Assembly: GCF_964340395.1 (NCBI RefSeq)
Contig: NC_135559.1
Span: 12,116,759 to 12,180,758, forward strand
DNA: 64,000 nucleotides
Direction of reading: 5' to 3'
Source of the DNA: Glandiceps talaboti
Lineage: Eukaryota; Hemichordata; Enteropneusta; Spengelidae
This document shows positions 1 through 64,000 of the stretch, piece after piece. A program made the position numbers and the translations under genes. Below the pieces are notes generated by a model. That model ran no database searches. It was not told the DNA's origin and saw only the letters and a list, made by a program, of their open reading frames with translations. How positions within the stretch are numbered: the first letter of the stretch is position 1; each line of letters begins with the position of its first letter.

Positions 1-2062
1 ATGTGGTGTAGAAGGGGTTCAATGGCAATGACGTAAAGTTGCCCAGAAAGTGAACAGCCTTGTCTAATTCCCCTGGCAAAATCAATTGGCGAAGTTAGGG
101 TATCGTTCACTCGAATTAAAGATTGTGCTTCGTTATAGATTAAATGAATCAAGTCAACAAATTTATTTCCAAAACCGAACGAGCGTAAAGTGTCAAAAAG
201 ATATTGATGACCTTTTCTTGGTCAAGTGCCAGTATAGCAAGTGGGATGTTGTTTTCATTGGCCATGGTGATACTGTCGCGTAACAGAGAAATGTTGTCAT
301 GAATTTGACGGGTAGGGATACTACAACTTTGGTCGTGATGGATGATAGAACTTATCACGTTCCTGAGACGGAGAGAGAGTGTCTTTGTCAGTATTTTGTA
401 GTCACTGCAGAGAAGACTTATGGGACGCCAGTTTTTCAGTAAATTTGTATTGCCTGTTTTAGGAATGAGCGTAGTCACGGCACGCTTACACGAGTTTGGT
501 AGGATGCCTTGATTTATTGATGCCATCATAACTTCATGGAAATCGTTTCCAAGTACTGACCAAAAGGTTTTATAGAACTCGTTTGGGATACCATCAATGC
601 CAGGTGTGCGGTCGTTCGGGAGAAGTTTTAATGCGTTTGTCATTTCTTCGAGTGTAATTTCACTGTCAAGGAAATCGCGGTCAAATTCGTTAATTTGAGG
701 AAGGTTATTAAGAATTTCAGAGGTAGAAGTCAGATCAGTGGGTTCGGGGGTGTAAAGTTCTTCGTAAAATTGACGAATCGTTTTTCTGATTTTGGTCGGA
801 TCTTCAGTTATTGTATTGTCATTTCCGTTTTGAAGTTGGATGATAGATTTTCTTGTTCTCTTTTGTTCGTTAAGTTTGTATATAACATTGTCAGGAGCAT
901 CTGAGTTATTAAGATATTTGTGTCTGTTCCGAATACCTGCGTGTTTGTTTTCCTGATTAGTCAAATTGGTGAGCAGAGTCTTTTTCTCCTGATATACTTT
1001 TTCAACGGCTGAGTTGTAGCCATGGTTACTGAGCTGACTTTCAAGAGCAGCTATTTCGGTTTCAAGGTTATGTTTGTCGGTTTTGTTTTGGTTCACTTTA
1101 TTATTACAGTATTGTTTTCTGAGTTGCTTGCTTTTTTGTTTTCCAATGTCCCACCAAAGTTGAAGATTTGGATAACTGTCCTTCTGTTTATCCCAGTTTT
1201 TCCAGAAATTAAAAATAATCCCCTTGTAGTTTTCCTCCTCAAGGATAGAGGTATTAAGGGTCCAAACTGGGTTCCGATTTTTGACACTTTTTAGGGATAC
1301 TGAAAGGGTGACAAGTGAGTGGTCCGAAAAGGCCAAGGAGGAGTTCAGGATTGAACACTTTTTGATACGGTTGATATAATGTTTATTCACAAAAATTTTG
1401 TCAAGTCGCGCATGCGCATTGTCGTGATCGCAATGCCATGTATAGTTAAGTGATGCTGGATGTTGGTTTCTCCATGCGTCAACAAGTTTAAAGCGTCGGG
1501 TTAAATTTGTGAGGAAGTTTGACGTTCTGATATCTGGCTCGGACCCCCGGTTACGATCTATCCGGGGGTCAGTTGTACAATTGAAGTCCCCTCCCAAGTA
1601 GATTGGGTTGTCAGAGTCTTTAATGGAATTTAAATGTTGTTCAAGGATTGTAAAACACTCCAGGCGTTCAGTTGCGTCAGTTGGTGCGTAAATGTTTATT
1701 ATATGAATACGGAGGTCATTTATCATTACATTGGTAGAGAGAAGGTGGCCTGGAAGGAGATCACGTTTGGTTAGAATATTAACTTTAGTATTTGGAGAAA
1801 ACAAAATTGAGATACCGCCGCGGTTGACCGAACCATGGGAAAATAGGCCTCTGCCTCGCCAAACTAGTTGCCAAGTTGTTTCGTCAGTGGGGGTTGTGTG
1901 TGTTTCCTGAAGTAAATGGAAATCTGCCCGTGAGTTATTTTTCAAATATTCGAACACCTGGTATCTTTTAAAGGAGTCGCGACAACCTCTAACGTTGAGT
2001 GTTGTACATGTTAAGCCTGTCATAATGGCTAACAATAAAAATAGATATCGTTGTGTATCCAT
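1..2062 (-). pseudogene. LINE ORF2: APE endonuclease plus reverse transcriptase, broken at RT motif A
   Basis: From 2062 leftward the frame encodes an apurinic-endonuclease-like domain with QETH (residues 52-55), GGDFN (157-161) and SDH (246-248), catalytic-type motifs of LINE endonucleases. A linker and RT segments follow (GIDGIPNEF, PISLL, ILALDQEK). Near 225 the frame shifts: homology resumes in another frame (GHQYLFDTL..., then RGIRQGCSLSG) to the left edge. Comparison with the family shows that the segment lost at the junction is the one that normally carries the first catalytic Asp of motif A. The copy should therefore be unable to reverse-transcribe. The first likely functional Met may be residue 15 (MTGLTC). 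The rest of the RT, including the YxDD box, is outside the window. Confidence 0.85.
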
Positions 2063-2088
2063 GTTGTGTGTAGTGGATTTTAATGTGT

Positions 2089-3636
2089 TCAGTTGTTCTT
2101 AGTTTTATATCCGGTTGTCTTGATGTAGTGTAGTACCTTTGTTCTAATTTTGTGGATTCTAGCTTTTTGCGATGTAGTGAGTGCTTGTGTTGAACGGTAA
2201 TGTTTGAAAGCGTGGGTCAAGATTTTGAGGTTTGGACAGAACTGTTTGCATTTTTCTATGATTTTTTTTGAGTGCATGGTTTCACTTAGAAATTGTCTGA
2301 TAGAGTCTGTAGATGGTCCTTGTTGACTTTCATTTAATAGGGACACATCTGACATTTCCGATGAGATGGATTCTATCTCATCTTCGTTGGTGTCTTCATT
2401 GACATAATTAAAGTTTGGCTCAGTTTGTGACATTTGGGTTTCTGGTACTATAAAAAGGTCTTGTGAATCCGAATTATAGTCTTGGTCGTTTGATGCCTCT
2501 CCACTTTGTAACAATCGCCCAGAAAGGTCAACTGAAATTGGTGGTGTGGCTGAGGAAGAGGAGGACGCAATGTCCGAAGGGATTGAGGGAGCGCTGGAGG
2601 AGGGTGAAGGAGGGGTTCGTACCCTCTCTTCTTCATTAGAATCGACATTGTTTGACTTAGTATTCGGAAGTTTTGGAGTAGTGTTGCTGTCATTTTGTTG
2701 GATATCGTTGTCTTTGATTTCTGTTTGTATATTGTCAGTACCAACAGTATCGGTTTCGTTCATTTGTTGTGTGTCGTTTTCACGTTCTATTTGTATAGTA
2801 GTAATCTTCTCCTTTGTCTTTGTACTGGCTGAGTTGTCTGTTTCGTCGATCGGTACGTCATCTGTTGTATTGTCAGTTTCATCGTCCATGTGTATAGTTG
2901 TGTTATCAGGTGTGTCTTTACCCGTGTCTTCGTTTGCATTTTGTCTTTCAGGTGTTCTTTGAGTGGTATTTACATTTGTTTCGTCGTTATTGTTGGTTTG
3001 TGTCTCGTTATTTTCGATGTTGTCCTGTCGGGTGTCATTGTTTGTGTTTGGGCATTGGCGTTGGAAATGCCCAACCATGTTGCATTTGAAACATCTTGGT
3101 TCGTCAGTTGAAAGATATATTCTGTATGTTCTACCTTCTAATGATACGTGAAACATACCTTGTAAGTCCTGACTTTCAATTCCCTCGTGTGGTATAATAT
3201 GCACCTGACGACGGAATGATTTTACATGTCGCAACCTTTCAAGTTTGCAACCGAGTGGAATGGGTTTCATTGGGCTGACAATTTTACCGTATTGTGTAAT
3301 TGCTCCCTCAAGTATGGCTTGAGGAATGTAAGGTGGTACGCCTGAGAGGATAAGTTTTGTGGAAGGTTTAACGAGTGGTTCGGCATGAGCCCAACATCCG
3401 TCGATGTCTATACCGATGCTACATACTGTCCCGACCCAAGAGACAGAGTTTACAAAAACCACAACAGCCCCATTTGCTCTTGAGGCTGCAATAACGTTTT
3501 CAGGACCAGTTATCTCGGCAACTTGTTTGACATATTCTTCAGGTTTTACACCCTCGAAAGATTGAAATCGTATCCCATGTTTTTGGGTCATGTCACGGAA
3601 CACATCACGGCCATGCCCCGTGATGTTAGCGGCCAT
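2089..3636 (-). CDS. LINE ORF1: nucleic-acid-binding protein with CCHC zinc knuckle
   Basis: An open frame of 515 codons. The N-terminal ~180 residues resemble the gag-like/RRM-like region of Tx1-clade ORF1 proteins. A CX2CX4HX4C knuckle (CFKCNMVGHFQRQC) sits at residues 182-195. After it comes a long low-complexity stretch rich in Asn, Thr, Asp, Gln and Ser, then a basic C-terminus. In the family this protein binds element RNA to form the retrotransposition particle. The frame is uninterrupted, and its stop lies 26 nt before the first ATG of the ORF2 frame. Family membership is recognised from the knuckle and its position; the exact clade is not resolved. Confidence 0.85.
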   Translation of the reverse strand: MAANITGHGRDVFRDMTQKHGIRFQSFEGVKPEEYVKQVAEITGPENVIAASRANGAVVVFVNSVSWVGTVCSIGIDIDGCWAHAEPLVKPSTKLILSGVPPYIPQAILEGAITQYGKIVSPMKPIPLGCKLERLRHVKSFRRQVHIIPHEGIESQDLQGMFHVSLEGRTYRIYLSTDEPRCFKCNMVGHFQRQCPNTNNDTRQDNIENNETQTNNNDETNVNTTQRTPERQNANEDTGKDTPDNTTIHMDDETDNTTDDVPIDETDNSASTKTKEKITTIQIERENDTQQMNETDTVGTDNIQTEIKDNDIQQNDSNTTPKLPNTKSNNVDSNEEERVRTPPSPSSSAPSIPSDIASSSSSATPPISVDLSGRLLQSGEASNDQDYNSDSQDLFIVPETQMSQTEPNFNYVNEDTNEDEIESISSEMSDVSLLNESQQGPSTDSIRQFLSETMHSKKIIEKCKQFCPNLKILTHAFKHYRSTQALTTSQKARIHKIRTKVLHYIKTTGYKTKNN

Positions 3637-3841
3637 CTTGGTTACGCCTACCGTAACCCAGATCGGGCCAGCAAAAAGGCTTTAAAAAGCAGAAAACCGG
3701 TAACAAATTACAAAAATAAACTTACGAAGAGGTAGTTTGATGTCCTACCAAGACAAACGATGTGTAAATTCCGATAGATGGTCACCAGGAGCCTTGATTT
3801 CGAAGGATTTCGGGAGCACCTTTTCACTACGTCCACTCGGC

Positions 3842-3842
3842 T

Positions 3843-3889
<47 letters not shown>
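3842..3889. repeat. (GTA)n microsatellite next to the LINE 5' end
   Basis: About 16 uninterrupted GTA/TAG units. It sits where the LINE leader ends, so it may be part of the element 5' end or a pre-existing target. Confidence 0.9.
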
Positions 3890-4165
3890 CGGTAATTATG
3901 GTAGTATAGTAAGTAAAGTAATGCAGTACCCTATAATGTAAGAGGTCTGCCAGTGACTACCGATGGTAGACATATCTCAGTAAGGTATATTTCTTTGTAA
4001 AACATAATACGTTAGTGAACTTTTATTTCAACTCAACAGCAAATGACATAAGATACACACATCATGTCCCAGACCATGTCCCATTAACAATATTCTTTTG
4101 TCTGATTTTTACATCATATTAAACAGGTAAACGTACTGACCAGTTTCCGATTCTATCTCTTACAG

Positions 4166-42027
<37,862 letters not shown>

Positions 42028-43810
42028 CATTAAGATAGAAAATGAGCATCCTCGGTTGAGAAATATTTTAACTGACAAATGTGTAAAAAGTACCAATCAA
42101 AATATCAGAATTTAATGTTGAACTTGTATCAGTATAATATGTTAGAAACTTAAATTACTAGTATATCAGTATGTTGTAAAACACATTATATAGTCAGATT
42201 TTATTCATTATACTGTAGTCATTACTCCAGAGGTTTCACAGCTGTTTTGTAGAACTTTCCATTATTACGCCCTCAAAAAACAAATCTAAAAACAATTATA
42301 CAAGATTACATGTCTCAAAACAGACATTGAATAATATGAACCAATTTCCCCATATGTGATGATCGAGGGGGGGGGGGGAGATAACGTGTGAATGTAAACT
42401 TATATGCAATAACAATGGATCAATACTTAGAACGAGAAGCACAACATGCAGAGTGAAAAGCAGTCCTTGAACACAAATGACGAACACCAATTTTACAGTT
42501 GTACGTTTCTATGTTAAAATGGTCGGTCATCGTGTGTCGTTTGTTACAACTGCCATTTTCCATAGTAAACAACTATCAGTTATCATAATTGATCCATCTG
42601 AAACATTGGTTCCCATTCTCTAGGCCTTGTTATGACGATCTTCATGCGACTTGATAAGCCTATATATTGACCACATAGAAGACAACAGTATTTGGCTAGA
42701 CTGTCCTTGAATTAAAGACCATGTAAGATTTTAAAACCCTGTGTGTATGCATTTCAGTGATTGCCACTGCACTGGAATAACTATCACCGTCATTAACATA
42801 ATGTATGTACCAAGGATATGTCTATAACGGCTACCGTTTTGTACTCATGTGATAACTGTAAAATATTGAATTGATAAGTACTAAATTGTTGCTTGGATCT
42901 GGCGTTAAACTCGTTGTTTACTCATCTAGATAATAAGGAACATGTCAGCAACCACTAGCATATTGGTTTGTGTGCCGTTATCCTTGCACATAGCTGCATT
43001 CGTAATCGTTTCTATATACAGTATAAATCAATTATATTGAATACACTACTGTAACAATATTTTTCATACCGTGCTCCAAGTATTATTTGTATGGCTAATA
43101 GGTCAAAGCTGGATCTCCATATATGCAAATATACATACCTAGTCGTAAATCTGAGACGTTTAACTTTTTGAATGCTTTTGAGTCTTGACTCTTAACTCTG
43201 AAGTGTTATTGTGTGCCTTCGGTTGACCCAAGACTTTTAGTGTGATTTGTCAATCTTATACTAGTGGTACCACTGCCTTTTGGCGTGTGTACTATATTTA
43301 ATTAGCACAGTGACTAAAGACAAGGTAACTAACTAAAATGAATTAGTTACTTATTATAATTCTTATCATGGGTGAACTTAATTGGAATCTGTATCTAAAA
43401 TTTCAATGTGTAATTAGAAATGTTAAAAAGAACCTGTCAATAAAAAACATGTAAATGTAGTTAATTATAATGACTTACATTTTTGTCATCATTTGGAAGA
43501 AAACGTTTACCTAAGATCCCATTATAAAGCCCAGCTCTATTGTCTTTAATGTTGTAGTATCATTAAAGTTATCGAGGTTATGTGTTATGAAGAAAAAGAG
43601 ATGGGGCATGAAATGCCACATTTTCCAATGCGGTGGTGCAAGTCCGTGTGAAATGATATAGAAAAGGTCCGATGAGACCTCCAATCCTAAACTGTTGTCA
43701 TACTGCAACCAAAAAGAGGAGCCCCTTTCTCATACCAATTTATCAGAATAGATATTATACAGAGTCTACGATAGATATAAAGAGCTATGTGCATCATGAA
43801 ATAAACCTTA
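42028..43810 (+). other. itpr-like: Probable gene 1 3' untranslated region and downstream flank
   Basis: No coding potential or repeats apart from a G run at 42368-42380. Candidate polyadenylation hexamers are ATTAAA at 42711-42716, AATAAA at 43439-43444 and AATAAA at 43800-43805. I cannot say which, if any, is used. Confidence 0.4.
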
Positions 43811-44500
43811 TCAACATGATTGTGTTTTGGAAAATGAAATCTTCCTTTTAACAATTATAAGAATTATAGAAATTTTCTGACCCAACATTGAAGCAAATTC
43901 TACCCATGAAATTACATTGGTCGTAGTCTTCGAACATCTTTCTGAGTAGAACAGTGTACCCTTTCTCATACCTTATGAACACAAAAAACATCCTTTTGTT
44001 AAAGCGAGCCCTCTGTGGTAGTTGCACACCCCATCAGCATCAGTATATTGATGTGCTCTGCCGCACATTATCTGAATATTATAATTGTCATCATATAAGC
44101 CATTGTGATACTAAATTCAAGGATGCATATGATATTTTATTACATGTCATATCATAAGAGAAAGCGTGGACACTTTTCGCGCAGGCCTTTTTCAGCTCAG
44201 CGTTTGAAACTGACTCTTTGCATCCATAACTAGTGTCCATTATTCTATATTTTAATGAAGTTTAATATAGTCAATAGACTAATGAGTCTGTATTATTGTT
44301 TAGGTCGTGTCCTTTCATGCATATGGTTATGTTGAAATTTACATATGAATACCTCATTAACGAGGGGACCATCGTTGACTGTCGGTATAAGTTCTTAGGT
44401 GAAAACCCATACTAGTGTAAGAACCCTGGACTGACTAAACAGTACACATGCCCCTAGTTTGTTTGTGACAATCTTGCGGTTATATGAGATTGTGGGGGTA
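43811..44500. other. Intergenic stretch, nothing recognisable
   Basis: One short open frame (43954-44157) has no recognisable domain and no splice context. I see no other feature. Confidence 0.5.
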
Positions 44501-44509
44501 GTTAGTGGG

Positions 44510-46738
44510 TGGGATGGACTCTGAACAAAGGTCAACCAGGTTGTATGGTAGTTGAGTTCGAGATCTCACCAACTATGTGGTTGTTATTTTAAGGTTTGAA
44601 CCCGTCATAGTTCAGAGTTCGATTCCCCTCTCATATATTACTAATAATCTGTATCATAAATTTAATTTTGTCAGTTTGGCACTGAGTGCTTGTTTGTCTA
44701 CCGGTTTGGGTGTTTCCGGAATTGAATTCAAAATCATTCAGTGTACCCAATGTCATGTAAATATCAAATTAGTTTCTGTTGGTATTTCCAAAGGAAATGA
44801 TTGCTTTTATTTGGAAAAATGAAATATCATAATTTCCCATGAAGTTTATCATTGTGCCTTTATCTGTTATGAGATCAACATGTATGTGTTGCTGTCACTG
44901 TGATTGTGTGTTAACAGTATGTTTCTCCGTGTAATGACATCATCTGTCCGGGCTTATCAGCCTGCCCTTATAAAATTTAGACCCTGGCGTGGAAGGTCTA
45001 TGGCCTGCCCTGTAATAGCTGGACTTTCATTCTAATACTGTTTACAAAACTGTCCGAGTTTATTCTGAAAATACTACGCCTTTCATTGCTGTTGTTCCCA
45101 CATCACATTTTCTGACATGACGATGCTCTGTTAACAGGGCGAAAGCTAGCCCGCACTTTTGGAAATCCTTTCAGTTGAGATTTGTCTCAGACCAAGTGCG
45201 CATATAGAGAATAGTGGTTTGAGGTTTAGTTGAGACCATCTTTATCTTTACGTAAGTGTACCTACATACATACGTACGTACGTGCGTGCGTGCGTGCGTG
45301 TGTGTGTGTGTGTGTGTGTGTGCGTCGAAGGGGGGGGGAATCAAGCCCGGTCTGTGGCATAAAATATGACCCTCCCCTTAGTCCGTTGTGCTAAAAAGTG
45401 ACCCTCCCTCAATTCCGTTCTCTAAAATATTACCCTCCCCCATTCAATATTCCAATGAAACTTGCGTAGTCAGTTGTTAGAGATCAAGATTAGTAGGCAG
45501 GAGGTCCCATGTTCAAATCCCACTAGAGACTGTGAATTTTTCGTAGTAAGATCCCACCACATTTATAGTTATAAATACATTTTTTGTTTCCCAGCATTGA
45601 AACCACAGTGAGTTTGTATTTGCTACACTCTCGCGGTTGTAGGGGGACTCCGAACGTGGACAAAATTCAACCAGGTTGTATTGTAGTCTGTAAGGTACCT
45701 ACCTACCTACCTACCTACCTACCTACCTGCCTGCCTGCGTGCGTGCGTGTGTGTGTGTGTGTGTGTACGTCGAAGGGGGTGATGACCGGGGAAATCAAGC
45801 CCGGTCTGTGGCATAACCCCTCAGTCCGTGCTAAAATGTGACCCTCCCTCAGCACGGTTCCGTTCTCTAAAATATTACCCCCCCCCCCCATTCAATATTC
45901 CAATGAAACTTGCGTAGTTAGTTGTTAGAGATCAAGATTAGTAGGCAGGAGGTCCTATGTTCAAATCACGCTTCAAAATCACGCTTCACGCCCCCTCACA
46001 CATCGGCCAATTGCAACCCCTGTGAGATGAGGCCAGTCTAGTTGTAGTTGGGTTAATAGAGATCAACAACTATGTGGATGTAATGTTTCACAGTTCAGTG
46101 TCCCATTCCCCTATCTTAATGTATTACTAAATAATCTGTATCATAAATTTAACTTTGACAGTTGGGCACTTAGTGTTTGTTTGCCTACCGGTCTGGGGTT
46201 TTGCAGAATCGTATTAAAAATCATTCAGTGTACACAATCTCATAAAAAATATCATATTAGTTCTGTTTCCAAAGAAAAAGATTACTTTTATTTGGCAAGA
46301 TGAAATATCATACTTCCCCATGAATTATAAATTATTGTTCTTGTATCTGTTATGCGATCAACATGTATGTGTTGTCACAGTGATTGCATGTTAACAGTCT
46401 GTTTAACCGTGTAATGACGTCATCTGTCCGAGCTTATCAGCCTACCTTTCAAAATTTAGACACTGGCGTGGGAGGTCTAAAACCTGCCCTAATAACGGCT
46501 ACTCTATCAGTCTAACACTGTTTGCAAAACTGTCGGCGTTTATTCGAATGTTTATCAGCAAATATTACGCTTTTCTTTCCTGTTGTTCCCACATTTTCTG
46601 ACATGACGATGCTCTGTTAACAGGGAGAAGCTAGTCCGCAATTTTGGAAACCATTTCAGTTGAGTTTTGTTGAGACCACCTACTCTGCTTACGTGTGCCT
46701 ACCTACGTACGTACGTACGTACGTACGTACGTACGTAC

Positions 46739-46775
<37 letters not shown>

Positions 46776-46790
46776 TCGAAGGTAGCTAGC
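44510..46790. repeat. Interleaved segmental duplication between the two receptor genes
   Basis: Three segment pairs in the same orientation: 44571-45322 with 46066-46772 (about 700 bp, diverged by small indels; both end in a GTAC/GTGC/GT microsatellite), 45323-45535 with 45766-45965 (CGAAGGGGG, GCCCGGTCTGTGGCATA, TTAGTAGGCAGGAGGTCC), and 44510-44555 with about 45640-45690 (TCAACCAGGTTGTAT). The pattern is a tandem duplication of a ~1.3-kb composite unit with later rearrangement. Confidence 0.8.
45470..45535 (+). repeat. tRNA-like (SINE-type) B-box segment
   Basis: GTTCAAATCCC at the 3' side of a TAGTAGGCAGGAGGTCCCAT context resembles a tRNA T-arm/B box. The duplicate at about 45905-45965 has ATGTTCAAATCAC. 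No complete cloverleaf is seen, so it is at best a SINE remnant. Confidence 0.35.
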
Positions 46791-47107
46791 ATAGCAATTT
46801 GCATTACACAACAATTCAATAGTTCACGTCATTTGTACACATATTATATGTTTTTCAATGGCCAGCCATATATTCATTGATGCCCTCATAATTTGCCAGG
46901 TAGCCCATAATTGCCAGGTAGATTGCTGTATCTAATAACTTACACTGTTTACTTTCTGTCGACCTGCCAATAAAACCACAAAAAAATACAAACCTCAAGT
47001 ATGATTGCTAATATTTATCCTTTGCATTCACAAGGAAACGAGAAATGAAACTTTCCTCCACTTGCATTGGACCATGGTGACGGCATCATAAGTTCAAAAT
47101 GTGCCAT

Positions 47108-47226
47108 GATTGGTCCATTTAAGTAGTTGGTAAATAATGCCATTTACAAACTGTGACGTTGCTAAATTTTTGTCAATTTTGTTGACCCGTATATAAAACA
47201 GATCGGCATAATATTGTTCTTCAGTT
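47108..47226 (+). promoter_or_regulatory. Candidate gene 2 core promoter: inverted CCAAT, TATA box, initiator
   Basis: GATTGGTCC (inverted CCAAT) at about 47108-47116, TATATAAAA at 47190-47198 and TCAGTT at 47221-47226. The initiator A lies about 33 nt after the start of the TATA box, the usual spacing. The coding ATG is at 47426, giving a ~200-nt leader with at least one very short upstream ORF (ATGGAGTAG). Inference from motif spacing only. Confidence 0.5.
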
Positions 47227-47425
47227 GCCTGGGAAATGGAGTAGCGCTGCATTTCGCAGATCTCGTGACAATGTATGGCCTGTGAAATAACGTTTCTGCC
47301 ATTAGATTGCTAATATCAACAAACAAGGAATGTGTGAAGTTGGTTCAGTTCTTTTTTGTTGCGGATACTTTTGAAAAACATATTTTAAAAAGTTGATACA
47401 TGATTTTTTTAAACTTACTGTGACA

Positions 47426-63761
<16,336 letters not shown>

Positions 63762-64000
63762 GTATGTAAATTTATTAATATTAAGATTTGTGTGTTTTGT
63801 GCCTTACCGCGTGAAATATTGGGGGAATAGGTGAAAAGCTACGACTAAAATTAGCCATTATTGTATACCATTTGTTCTTACTTCAACCATGAATTATGTT
63901 ACTACAGTTAGATTGCAAAGACCGGGTCTAGAGTCATAGGAGAAATAATATAAGACAATGTATCGGCACTTGCTATGATAACTTTTGATTTTAAATTTGC

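Larger units (their letters stand above)
1..3840 (-). mobile_element. L1/Tx1-type LINE, antisense in a gene 1 intron, 3' part beyond the left edge
   Basis: A non-LTR retrotransposon on the minus strand with its 5' side to the right: a short leader (about 3637-3840), ORF1 (3636-2089), ORF2 (from 2062) and reverse transcriptase (RT) sequence running off the left edge. The pairing of a zinc-knuckle ORF1 with an APE-type endonuclease plus RT ORF2 is that of the L1/Tx1 group. The long open frames suggest a fairly recent insertion, but ORF2 is broken (separate entry). It lies upstream of the first visible gene 1 exon (4166) in opposite orientation. The exact 5' boundary is uncertain; a (GTA)n tract at 3842-3889 abuts it. 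Confidence 0.88.

Noticed and set aside
2546-2962. Plus-strand open frames within the LINE (also 1022-1294, 2890-3151)
   Set aside because: Shadows of ORF1 and ORF2 coding sequence on the minus strand.
43954-44157. Intergenic 67-codon open frame
   Set aside because: No domain, no splice sites and no similarity to anything I recognise; length is within chance expectation for A/T-rich DNA.

Overview
The window is animal nuclear DNA. It has many short exons with GT-AG introns of 0.1-5 kb, low GC, abundant (AT)n and other microsatellites, L1/Tx1-type LINEs and Penelope-like retroelements (PLEs). This fits a marine invertebrate. I cannot name the phylum from the sequence.

Two genes in the same orientation are visible, both homologues of the inositol 1,4,5-trisphosphate receptor (IP3R) calcium-release channel. 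Gene 1 (4166-42027, +) enters from the left and shows the C-terminal ~1,600 residues in 41 exons: the helical regulatory solenoid, the channel, a C2H2 finger and a terminal coiled coil. Gene 2 (47426 to beyond 63761, +) starts in the window and shows the N-terminal ~909 residues in 26 exons: suppressor-like domain, MIR/beta-trefoil region, IP3-binding-core-like helices and RIH solenoid. The visible parts cover complementary regions, so the two cannot be compared directly. The layout is a head-to-tail tandem pair of receptor-like genes. Both depart from the canonical family at key sites. The gene 1 selectivity filter is two residues shorter than GGGVGD, and gene 2 keeps only part of the IP3-contacting residue set.

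Region 1-3840 is an antisense LINE in a gene 1 intron, with an open ORF1 and an ORF2 broken at the reverse transcriptase catalytic core. Gene 1 introns also hold about eleven PLE-derived segments, nearly all bounded by (AT)n tracts. Several are palindromic foldbacks carrying type I hammerhead ribozyme motifs on both strands (9561-9705, 19200-19387, 37925-38663), and a PLE at 8244-9520 has one intact and one mutated hammerhead. An ~800-bp repeat occurs in inverted orientation at 25015-25857 and 38822-39607, around the channel exons. Other non-autonomous inverted-repeat elements lie at 29231, 32240, 34548, 47611 and 49383.

The intergenic stretch 42028-47189 contains the gene 1 3' end, an interleaved duplication at 44.5-46.8 kb, and a CCAAT/TATA/initiator-like promoter for gene 2 at 47108-47226. 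Gene 2 introns are much poorer in transposons than those of gene 1.
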